64,000 bases of DNA, taken from the NCBI GenBank assembly GCA_009767595.1, contig VSDK01023823.1, positions 280,835-344,834 on the forward strand, read 5' to 3'. Both the position numbers and the translations under genes were made by a program. Every line of letters starts with the position of its first letter. The stretch's first letter is position 1. Under the pieces are notes generated by a model. That model saw only the letters and a list, made by a program, of their open reading frames with translations, searched no databases and was not told where the DNA came from. Of this stretch, positions 55,480 to 64,000 are shown piece by piece. This DNA is from Symbiodinium kawagutii. Its lineage: Eukaryota; Sar; Dinophyceae; Suessiales; Symbiodiniaceae.

Positions 55480-57700
55480 GAGCAGGGCGCAACAAATGGA
55501 GCCGTGGATGGAGCCTGTGTAGCGTGTGAACCCTGGAGCTGTTGAGCTGCAAATCTCTGTCTGGAGCTGGAAAACCAGAAACCGCAATGCACCATTGAAA
55601 AAAGCCACCAGCAACACAGTCACTAAATCTGTTGAAGGCCACCATATCAACCGGCACAGAAAAGAAAAGACACCCTCTGCGACTGGTTTCATAGGTTCGT
55701 GTTGAGACGGGCACGGCTCATGGTAGAATCAGCAATCTGAGGACCGGGCACTTAGCAGCAGCAGCTGCAGCCTGCACATCTGTTGCAGCATGCGCAATGG
55801 TGCCCGCCAAGGAGCGAGGGGTTGTGTGATCAGCCTGTTTGCTGAGATGTGAACAGCTCTATAAGTTCTGGCTCAGACCATCTTCTCATGAGATTGAAGC
55901 AGTGCCCCAACGGCCCCGCCAGTGACTGGCAGTACATCCCAAGAACGTGGCAACCTTGTCAAACCAAGACGGGCCATCGCTAGCACATACTTTTGATGCC
56001 GTGGCCTTTTCTTACAGCTGCGGCTCACTCATCATTGAGTACCCAAAGGCGCAGAATACAAGTGTTGATAGGCATTTGTGCCCGCGGCAATGGTGGGCGA
56101 CTGTTTTTTGCACTCCTTCCTGATTTCCTGGCATCTGCTAACCTATGCAGTGAAAACATGAAGTGTTTGGAATCGCAGACTGCAGGACCCCAGCAGGCAT
56201 GGACTTGCAGCATGTACCTTTGGTTCTCAGTCCTCTGAAGACATTTATTCTACAGTCCTTGGGATTTTTCTTCACACGTAGCATTTTCATGTGTCTGCAT
56301 CATTCGCTGGTCGCTGCGTGCTTGTTTGCTGGGAAAAAATGGTTTCCCCTGCTTGTTTACGTTTTGGGTTTCCATCATTGATTTGAATGTGCTTTCTTGG
56401 TGTGATTTTTACAGACCCCAATGTTCTTAGGTTTCAAGTTCAAAAAAAAAAACTACTGTTCCTTCTTCACTTGATTGCGCCTTGATGCTGCCTAAGCTTA
56501 CTTGGTTCTAGTTGATTGGGTTGAGGTTTGTGATGTTGGTATCATTGTGTTGCTAGTGCCCCTTGTCTCGTTTCGTACTGAGGCTCCCTACTATAGATAC
56601 GGCTGATCTTATCTGTGTCGTGAAGTACCAACACGTTTTTGTGATGGACGGCTGGCATTTGCATATATATATATATATATATACAGTCTGTAAAAACAAT
56701 ACCGTGCTAAAAGCATGTGTGATCTCATTATATAACTGTCACTGTAGGTTGAAGTCAACAGCACCTTGCAAAATGTCAGGTCTCTACGTCCAGGCTGCAT
56801 ATCTCAGCCTCCAAACTCTAGGCGCGAAACATGGGCGCATGAATCAAGTGGCCAAACTGTAAAACAACGATCAATTGTACAACGATCAAAAATAATGATA
56901 CAAAAATACAAAGGAAAAATAAGAACAGTGCAACTTAACAAAAATGACCAAAAAACACTGACCAAGGAAAAATGACCGCAAAACATCCGAAAAATGACGG
57001 AAGGCCCATCCTGTCTCCCAGGACCACAGCTGCACCCTCACCCCTCGCCATTCCCACAACACTATCCCTGTTGCCGTGCCCTCTTCACCCATTCCCCCTC
57101 GACCGTCCTACCCCAACTGCAACAGAGCCTCCCAACCAACTGCTGCCCATTTACAGTACTGCAGTACTGCAATTACTAAGGATGTGGCATTACATGATTT
57201 CAAGCCTGATGGACTGTGAAATTCCAATATGCTTCCTTGAAGCAAAAGGTTGAAAGAGTAGATCCGCAAGTGCAACTCCAGCAGCAAAGCATGTCTGTTT
57301 TATTTGTGGATGGCCAATCCTCCAACGCACAAGTTCGAATAGGCAGGACAACCAATCAGGTGAGACCGACGTTTGATGCGGCGGGTGAACTGGAGGTTTT
57401 GAGCATTTTGGCTCAGAGGCTGCAATGGTTGGCGGATTCCTGAGTTGCCTTTACTGGTCCTACTTGCGCAACTCAATCCTGTGGTCATGTACATCCTTTT
57501 GACACACAAACCCATCACACGTGAGACTCTCCACTCTTTCATGCAAGACAGTTCAAGCAATTTCAGTGTTAGCATTGTCAGCAGATTTTGGCAAGTGTGG
57601 CAAGTTTGTTTTTCTGTACACTTGAGTGGACATTGAAAACTAGTCACCAATTGACTCGGGTTTTGACAGTGGCAGCAGCGGGCCATCCAACAAAGCAAGT
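55480..57700. other. Spacer between ankyrin exon groups
   Basis: This stretch should contain the promoter and first exon of the ankyrin gene that starts downstream at 55.4 kb, but no start exon could be recognised. A Pro-rich frame on the minus strand near 57360-57440 (after CTCAG|GA) might be an exon. An (AT)n microsatellite lies at 56662-56684. Confidence 0.4.
56662..56684. repeat. (AT)n microsatellite
   Basis: About eleven uninterrupted AT units. Confidence 0.95.
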
Positions 57701-57706
57701 GCATAT

Positions 57707-57816
57707 TCAGGATGTCAATGTGTAATGGGCTGTGCACTTCGGCATGCAGCGCAGCCAGGTCTCCTGGAAAATGTCAGAGTGGCCACTTTCTTTGGCGAAG
57801 TCTGCCGCAGCTCTTC
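57707..57816 (-). CDS. Ankyrin C-cap exon with stop
   Basis: After an acceptor TTGAG|GA (in-frame TGA directly before it) the phase-1 frame reads GRAAADFAKESGHSDIFQET and ends TLTS-stop with TGA at 57707-57709. AADFAKESGHSDIF is a typical last-repeat sequence. It closes a short gene with the exons at 59036-59134 and 58150-58248, or is an alternative end of a longer one. Confidence 0.65.
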
Positions 57817-58149
57817 CTCAAAAACATCCCACCTTTCCAAAAACAATTGTTTGATGAAAACGCCAAGGACTTAACATGTGTGCATGACTCATCAATGATC
57901 TGTTGGCTGACGTTCGCTAGTCCTTGTGATTGGATGCTTAGGTGTTGAACACATCAATTGATAGACATCAAAGTTGAAAAGGATGCAAAGAGCTCGATGT
58001 GTGGAAACACTTCTCAGATTGTGCCTGCTACGCAGGTGCCCTTCCAAGAAAACTGCCCAAAATTGCCAATCCCAAATTTCAGACTTGCAGTTTTGATGTG
58101 CATTGATGGGTCCATGGCCGGAGACCCGCTCCCCGCTAAGGCGGTGGAC

Positions 58150-58248
58150 CGTCCGTGGTCTTGACAGTGATCGATGCGCCCAATGACAGCAACAAATGGA
58201 TCATCTTGATTTGCCCGAGGGATGCTGCCAGCTGCAATGCAGTGTGAC
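58150..58248 (-). CDS. Ankyrin-repeat exon, one repeat
   Basis: The exon is exactly 99 nt, phase 1-1, with acceptor CAGAG|GT and donor G|GT. It contains GHTALQLAASLGQIKMIHLL followed by LSLGASITVKTTD. No long open frame covers it, so it would be missed by frame length alone. Confidence 0.82.
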
Positions 58249-59035
58249 CTCTGGTGGCTCGGCTTCGGATGTAACTCTGCAAGGCCATTCTGCAAAGAAC
58301 CTACTTGAGAGAACGAATTTGCTAAGCTAAAATCTGATCCTACCATGGTTCTTTGTGAACTAGGCAACCTAGTTAGTCATGCACTTTTTCTATCTTTTTC
58401 TTCAAGATCAATAGCTAGTTTCAAACCTCATCTGAAGTACAACCAGTTCAAGATCAGCAGCTACGCCATGATTCAATGCTTCAATCGTGATCTCCCACAG
58501 GTGCGTTCTGATCCAGACATAGGGTTTGAAGATGTTTCAAGAGAGTACCTGAATTGAATACAGAGTGGTCGCACCAACCAAGCCACCAATTTACTTGGGA
58601 AGAATCTCCTATATCAATGAGTTGGAAGACTCTCATGATGCTGAAGATATCCGGCTCCTGGTTGTGGGCCGCAGAGGAGAACTACAACATCAGCAAGAAT
58701 CAACATTCACCGGTTCATACTGTTTCTATGCCTGCGACTCTAAACATTTCAATGTTGTCGCTTCTCGCCTGTGACTGTGTTGTGCTGAAGTATTGAACCC
58801 TACACTCAAACATGAAGGTTTGCTCAACAGCTTCGTCTCCAACTCAGGGCACACGCATGCATCACAAAGCAACAAACCTCTGCCCCGCTTTGTGAACCCA
58901 TCTTTTTGTTTGTAACTCATTGAGGAACAATTCTGCTACCCGCGCATTTGGCCAGCAACATAGTTGGGGACAGCCTGCAGTTAGTTTTCAACAGATTCCC
59001 AACAGAAATCTCACTGCGAATCTCAAGGCCCATGC

Positions 59036-59134
59036 CGTCAGAATTGGGCTTGTTGAGCACAGGCAGGTCGGCTTTGACAAAGTAGCGCACGGCACCAAGA
59101 CGGCCATTTCTGACGGAGTTGAAGATGTCTTTGC
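59036..59134 (-). CDS. Ankyrin N-cap-like repeat exon
   Basis: The exon is exactly 99 nt, phase 1-1, with acceptor TGAG|GC (in-frame TGA before it) and donor G|GC. GKDIFNSVRNGRLGAVRYFV then KADLPVLNKPNSD resembles the N-cap exon at 55375-55466 (IFEAVKNADVAAVGGFL), so this may be the first repeat of a three-repeat gene with 58150-58248 and 57707-57816. Confidence 0.7.
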
Positions 59135-59427
59135 CTCAGGAAACTCTCAACAGGTGCTGTGAGACGTGCTGTGAGACGTGCTGGAGCCACAGAAAGATCT
59201 TCGGAACTCTGAGCGCCCAGCAGCTCTCCGCCATGTTCCAATCTGCTGCCTGAGCTGTCGTGTCAGATGTCGGGCATCCTCTGCTGAAGACCTCAATGAC
59301 TCGGTCCTGCAGTGAACACCATTATCAAATCCAACCACATTTCTACAGTGCCTACCTTACCTATCGAGATTCTACACAAGTTGACCAGTCCGCAGCGCAC
59401 CGTTGCCTAGACTGTCCAAGTTACACT

Positions 59428-59573
59428 CTATACCCTGGTACTCCTCAACCTTGTACATAAATGTAATATTTTCAGGCTGCAGGAGATGCCACAGTTGCCC
59501 TGCAGCAGCGCCTTCAAGAGGTCGATGACTTCACTGTGACCACTCTCCAGTGCAGACTCCAGGGGCGTGGCTC
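59428..59573 (-). CDS. Ankyrin C-cap exon with stop
   Basis: From the acceptor CTGAG|GA (in-frame TGA before it) the phase-1 frame gives GATPLESALESGHSEVIDLL, then KALLQGNCG and a short tail ending RSTRV-stop, TAG at 59428-59430. It would end the ankyrin gene whose repeats lie at 59642-62530. An alternative is a donor at TGTG|GC and continuation into 59036-59134. Confidence 0.6.
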
Positions 59574-59641
59574 CTCAGGCAACCGAACCGCCCAGGCCGT
59601 CTGAACTAAGCCCTGCGGGTCGTTTCACCAAGGCCCCGCGC

Positions 59642-59740
59642 CATCAGCAGTTGTGGCCTCCAGGGAGGCGTGGCAGGACACCAGCAAAGAGACCACTTCT
59701 GCATGGCCATTTGCAGCGGCCGTGTGCAGTGCAGTGCTGC
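59642..59740 (-). CDS. Ankyrin-repeat exon, one repeat
   Basis: The exon is exactly 99 nt, phase 1-1, with acceptor CTGAG|GC (in-frame TGA before it) and donor G|GC. It contains GSTALHTAAANGHAEVVSLL, almost the ankyrin consensus. The intron to the next exon is only 68 bp. Confidence 0.85.
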
Positions 59741-59867
59741 CTCAGTGACCCAAAACTAAAATTGGCCAGTGGTGACATGCACAGAACTTGAACGGATCTC
59801 ATCTCCAGCAGTCCATGTGATGGTGAGTTGGAGTTCTTCCGTGAATCCCAGGTCTGAGGTCCCCTGC

Positions 59868-59966
59868 CTTCGTCATCTGTGCCGCCAACAGCAGCTCCAG
59901 CATCCAGCAAAGCCTTCGCTGCCGTCGGATTGCCGCGCATCGCTGCCACTTTCAGCGCGCTGTTGC
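59868..59966 (-). CDS. Ankyrin-repeat exon, one repeat
   Basis: The exon is exactly 99 nt, phase 1-1, with acceptor GGAAG|GC and donor G|GC. It contains GNSALKVAAMRGNPTAAKAL then LDAGAAVGGTDDE. A 127-bp intron separates it from the exon at 59642-59740. Confidence 0.83.
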
Positions 59967-60210
59967 CTTCCTCTGTGGCTGCTTCGGGGTCGCCACGAAA
60001 TTCCTGGGAGCCGCCTTGAGGGAGGATCGCTTCGTATGAGTATTGAGAGATGCGTTTGAGAACCATATTGTGATTCACAAAAAGTCTTACGGCAAATTCA
60101 TGGAATATTTAGGGATCATTTGGTATCAAAAACTGTGTTTTTGTAGAAATCATTTCTGAGGGACTCGAAACAGACTGAAAAGCCCAAGACTCCAATACTC
60201 TGCAAAGAAC

Positions 60211-60309
60211 CTTGGCCCTCTTAGCCATTGCATCCGCATTGCCCGAAGTGAGTGCAGCATGAACTGTGCTTTCTCCACTGGCATCTTTCGAGTTTGGGTC
60301 AGCCCAATC
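60211..60309 (-). CDS. Ankyrin-like exon in shifted register
   Basis: The exon is 99 nt with acceptor CCAAG|GA and donor CCAAG|GT, but phase 0-0. It starts in the loop of one repeat (DWADPNSKDASGE) and continues STVHAALTSGNADAMA, so the exon is one repeat long but cut at a different point from the others. Its phase does not match the phase-1 exons downstream without a connecting exon. Confidence 0.5.
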
Positions 60310-60523
60310 CTTGGAATTGACAATGGAACTTTCTGCAATGGTCCAGCAATGCGGCAAATACTTCACAAGTACCATCCCAACCGATGAGAGGCGCAGTCAG
60401 GCATGACTTGTGAGCGGGACAAACAGGGATGCAATGCGTACAAATCCCTCGAAGAGAAAACCATTCCCAAAAAGTTTCAAGACTGGAAGGGTTTCCTTTC
60501 AAAGTTGGAGACCCAGAGCTGCG

Positions 60524-60622
60524 ACGAGGTGCGAGCAACAGGTGCTCGGCCTTCTCCAAGTTGGCATCTCTGCATGCCATGACCAGCTCAGAGCTTTGCA
60601 CCAAACGCTGTTTGATGAGTTC
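60524..60622 (-). CDS. Ankyrin-like helical exon, 3' end uncertain
   Basis: After an acceptor TTGAG|GA the frame reads ELIKQRLVQSSELVMACRDA and NLEKAEHLLLAP, a repeat-like helix pair. No GT or GC donor was found at the 99-nt point. A GT donor at CTCTGG|GTC a few bases later is an alternative. Confidence 0.4.
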
Positions 60623-60714
60623 CTCAAAGCATCACAGTGAACTGTTTCAGCACCAGGTGTGGAGTCATGCAATGTCATAATAGTTACCTGTCCAACGGTG
60701 CACAACGGGCGTGA

Positions 60715-60906
60715 AACATGGAGCATCTAATGTTGGCTCTGGCATGTTCAGGAGCTGGCACCCCACCTCGAGCTTCTCTTGGAGGGTCTCAAACTCGCTC
60801 TCATCGCAGAGTTGCGCAACCATTGACACCGCACGCGCCACCGATTCGCTGGAGGGATTCACGCGAAGCTTCAGGAGCCCTGAAATCAGTTCAGGAACCA
60901 ACTGCC
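60715..60906 (-). CDS. Helical repeat-protein exon, unknown subfamily
   Basis: The minus-strand frame contains LVPELISGLLKLRVNPSSES, VARAVSMVAQLCDESEFETL and QEKLEVGCQLLNMPE. It is strongly helical and lies between ankyrin-like exons of the same orientation, so it is probably part of the same gene. It looks more like an armadillo/HEAT-type helix array than an ankyrin repeat. Boundaries are approximate. Confidence 0.35.
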
Positions 60907-60964
60907 ATCTTCAAACTGAAGAACTCTCTTGGAAAGATTCAACGAACAAAATTTGATCAATTCC

Positions 60965-61054
60965 TGCAGCGCCTTCCATCAACGGGGTGATGCCTTTGTT
61001 GTCTTTAGGCGATTTGTCGGCTCCTGCGCTGATCAGGGCCCAGGCCTCAGTAGA
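60965..61054 (-). CDS. Ankyrin-repeat exon
   Basis: The frame reads STEAWALISAGADKSPKDNK then GITPLMEGAA, the second half of one repeat and the first half of the next, with the invariant SAGAD turn and TPLM. An AAAAG acceptor precedes it. The donor is either AAAG|GC or GCAG|GA. Confidence 0.6.
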
Positions 61055-61187
61055 CTTTTCTTTGTTCTCTTTCTGACTGAGAGACTGCCAGCATACAACA
61101 AATTTGCGACAAATAAACATGTTCAGGTGATCCACACTGCGATGGCACAAAGATGTGTTATGCAAAGAAGCCGACCACCAAAGGCAA

Positions 61188-61188
<1 letters not shown>

Positions 61189-61227
<39 letters not shown>

Positions 61228-61289
61228 CGATGACGATGATGGTGATGGTGATGGTGATGGTGATGGTGATGGTGAGGGTGACGGTGACG

Positions 61290-61359
<70 letters not shown>

Positions 61360-61373
61360 TGAGGATGAGGATC

Positions 61374-61406
<33 letters not shown>

Positions 61407-61485
61407 GTGATGGTGATGGTGATGGTGATGGTGATGGTGATGGTGATGGTGATGGTGAGGAGGAGGAGGAGGAGGTTGAGGAGGA
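61189..61485. repeat. Compound (GAT)n-(GATGGT)n-(GAC)n microsatellite
   Basis: Blocks follow in the order GAT, GATGGT, GAC (about 20 units), GAT, GATGGT (about 10 units), GAG. On the plus strand one frame would read poly-Asp/Gly/Glu, and the Asp/Glu-rich frame continues to a stop near 61634. It lies in the intron of a minus-strand ankyrin gene and is read as a repeat. The block switch between GAT and GAC is discussed under findings. Confidence 0.9.
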
Positions 61486-62429
61486 GGATGAAGATGCCAG
61501 TGACGACAAGAAAGCGGATGCTGTTGATGACGACGACGATGACGACGACGATGAGGATGACGATGAGTATGACGATGAGTATGACGATGACAATGCGGAT
61601 GGCTATGATGATGTGCTCAGTCCTGAATCGTCCTGAAGCTACAAGTGCTATGTAAAATGAAGGCATGAGGACATCAAACATCAACCATCCCAGTCATGGC
61701 CATGCACAGCAAGAGAGGAAAAGCACGTCCCAGAGTTATAAAGAACGTAGCACAGAAAGAAAACCATATCTTCAAGATAAATTTGTTCTTGCAGGACACC
61801 TGTTCTGGAAATCAACACATCGGAACAAACAACACCGTCAAGTCATCGGAGGCATGCTTCTTCTACGGTTTTTTATTGCCAGGATGTTGCCGCAGGGGTG
61901 ACATACAACTGATCGAATCGAATACATTCAAGCAGCTGACACCAAGGACCACAAGGGTTTAAACCCACATCATTTGGGCATTCTTGTGGGAAGAGTTTCT
62001 TCCAATCATTGAAACATTTTAAAACCTACATCATACTTCGCACAGAGAGAGACAGGCCAGAAATGCACAAGAACGAGTGAATAGCAGGTGCTTGAAAAGC
62101 GCGGCGTTTGCAGGGGCTCCAAAACACGAATTAGGTAAGAGTTACGTGCCTAGATTGAATTGTGCACCAATTGTCCAAACGTAATGCTGTCGCTCCCCTC
62201 TATAAACTAAGAACCAAACTGCTCGCTCAAAACCACACGCCATGGCCTGATGAATTGCACAGCTTTAATGTGCATTGAGTTCAGAGTGGGCGAACACGAT
62301 GTGATAAGCCAAATGTATCATCTTGTTCCTGTTTCTTCTTTCCGCCGCCACTTGGCTAGCAGCTACTAAAGATTGCTAGCAAGAGCTGTTTCAAATTCAT
62401 CAAGACCGATGACATCCTGGTGCACACTG

Positions 62430-62530
62430 CTGCTTCTGGCACGACGCCTTGTGGAGGGCTGTCTGACCATCACCGTCCTTCATGTTAACGTCAGCCCCGT
62501 AGTCCAAGAAAACGCTCCTTGGCTGCAGCG
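62430..62530 (-). CDS. Ankyrin-repeat exon
   Basis: The frame reads SVFLDYGADVNMKDGDGQTA then LHKASCQKQQ, an almost consensus loop and first helix of an ankyrin repeat. A CTGCAG acceptor lies upstream. The donor is not resolved. It is the most upstream ankyrin exon recognised in the window. Confidence 0.6.
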
Positions 62531-62639
62531 CTTTCCAAGTCGTGCTGTTGGATGCCACCAATTGCCGGGTCAGACTATTTGCAGATTGATAGAGCATACT
62601 CTCGTGTTGCCATTGCAGTAGACAGAGATGAATAAGTTC

Positions 62640-64000
62640 AAAATGTCATTTAAACCAGACCTAACAAACATCAACGTAGTTTTTGTCTCTAAGGCCAGCA
62701 GCACCCCGCTTATCTCCCAAATGCAACTCTCAGTTCTGTTTACCCGTCCCCAGCAGGAGCAAAAGCAAGTTCTGAAAGCGAATAATCAATGAGGGTGAAG
62801 ATTGATAACGAATGGGTAACATAACATAAAGCAATGTCTTTGTCATGCCATCACCATCTTATCATGGTGACCTTATTTGCTTTCAGGCAAGGTTCACTAA
62901 GTCAGCGTTTCCGGTGCCTGCTGCCTGGCGGCTAAGCTTGTGACCCCAAAGGAGGGTGAACACGTCATATGGAACATTTACTGTATCTTTCGGAGGTAAA
63001 GGTCATTTAGAGCCACAAGGAGCCAAACATCCCCATTGATTAAGAGCCACCTTGAGGTACAAGACATCAGATAGCATCAGCAATCTCATAGGGTTTGCAA
63101 CACTGTCATATTTTGCTTTAGGTGATGCGTGGGCCTCAGAAAATGAAAACCCTGATTGTCATTGGCTTCTACTTAGAAAATTATTGAAGTAGCTAATTTC
63201 AAAACACTACAATGTTTCCACCATACGAGTTTCCACCGTACGAGTTCCGGTCCTCTCAAGCTTTGTTCAAACGGAATGCATTCACTAGTATCTCTGTCTG
63301 AGCGCATGTGTGTTTGATTTATATAAGAACTTTTGATGCGAGGAATTCTTGGCAATCTCCATCTATAATTTGCATCGAACCTCTCAAGTCACTCAAGGGA
63401 CCGCGTTCAAAGGAGACTACCTCAACCGACTAGGATTTGTTCAGGGCATAGATCAGTGCGTTTTTGCGAATGAAGAATCGCCTCATGGAGGACGGGATTC
63501 TGGTTCAGGATCTCCTGAAACAAAAATGGCCAAGTTTCAGCCACCACAACACATTTCAACCACGCACCACTAGTTCCAGGCACCACAATGCGTTTCAACC
63601 ATATACGGCTGACAAATTTGGAAGAATTGGGTCAAAAAGGACTGAAGAATTTATAAGAATTTCATGTGTTTCAACTTCCAGAGCCCTGGGTCGATCCATG
63701 AATTCCACGTCCCGCAAAGGTGCTCCTGCACTTGAATGTCTAGCTCCTCCTGGCCCCAGCGCCTCAGCATTGCAGGGTGAAAGCCTGCGATCTCTCTACA
63801 AAAGATCTCCACAAAAAGAATCAGTGACCAGTGGTATTCTCAAGATCCAAAATCTCAATGCTTTCTACACCTCAAGTCAATTTGCTTCCACTTGGGCCAG
63901 AGCCGTGAAGGAAGGAAACAATGATGAAAGAATGAGGGTAAAACTTAACTTACAAGAAATGGTTTCGCTCTTTTTAGGGTCAGGAGTCAGGGATGCTTCA
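62640..64000. other. Nothing recognised
   Basis: Short frames on both strands without motif support. The upstream exons of the ankyrin gene may lie here or beyond the window edge. Confidence 0.4.

Noticed and set aside
60929..61636. 235-codon plus-strand frame, mostly Asp/Gly/Glu
   Set aside because: The frame is produced by a trinucleotide microsatellite with no conserved domain, and lies opposite minus-strand ankyrin exons. Kept only as a repeat.

Overview
The window looks like nuclear DNA of a dinoflagellate, most likely a Symbiodiniaceae-type or related genome. No single marker proves this. It rests on several signs together: introns with AG|G acceptors and many GC donors (9 of 13 matching ankyrin exons), ankyrin-repeat genes built from one-repeat exons, a tyrosine-recombinase retroelement and a LINE of the kind recalled from dinoflagellate genomes, abundant degenerate simple sequence, and almost every credible coding segment on the minus strand. 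I see no prokaryotic operons, rRNA, tRNA or CRISPR array. One 11-base N gap (40142-40152) shows this is a draft assembly. All calls come from reading the sequence by eye, without searches.

Layout: 1-11.5 kb is gene-poor and saturated with short degenerate motifs (ATCAACCA and its complement TGGTTGAT). 11.6-18.2 kb holds a minus-strand run of four long coding segments (signal peptide, multi-pass membrane, single-pass membrane, secreted-type) that may be one gene or a small cluster of unknown function. 18.2-26.9 kb is mostly simple sequence and intergenic DNA.

26.96-36.14 kb contains nine minus-strand ankyrin exons ending in a stop codon. Eight are exactly 99 nt, begin and end in phase 1 and encode exactly one 33-residue repeat each. 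They sit in a 1.06-1.13 kb tandem intron/exon duplication, and one intron carries a 1.2 kb insertion with a 147-bp satellite. 36.8-44.2 kb is a tyrosine-recombinase retrotransposon with split direct repeats (A1-internal-B1A2-B2). It encodes, in transcription order, tyrosine recombinase, a gag-like protein, a cytosine-5-type methyltransferase-like domain, reverse transcriptase and RNase H. 44.9-47.7 kb is a smaller decayed tyrosine-recombinase element. 49.3-54.6 kb is a decayed LINE whose RNase H domain lies before the endonuclease and whose RT core is deleted. 55.2-62.5 kb carries more minus-strand ankyrin exons that can be read as two or three genes, each with N-cap, internal and C-cap repeats and stop codons at 59428 and 57707.

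The most interesting reading is that the N-cap exon (55375-55466) and next repeat (55216-55314) belong to the same gene as the repeats at 36-27 kb. The two retroelements and the LINE would then lie inside a ~19 kb intron, and the repeat number would have grown by phase-neutral exon duplication. The splice phases agree throughout, but only a transcript can prove it.
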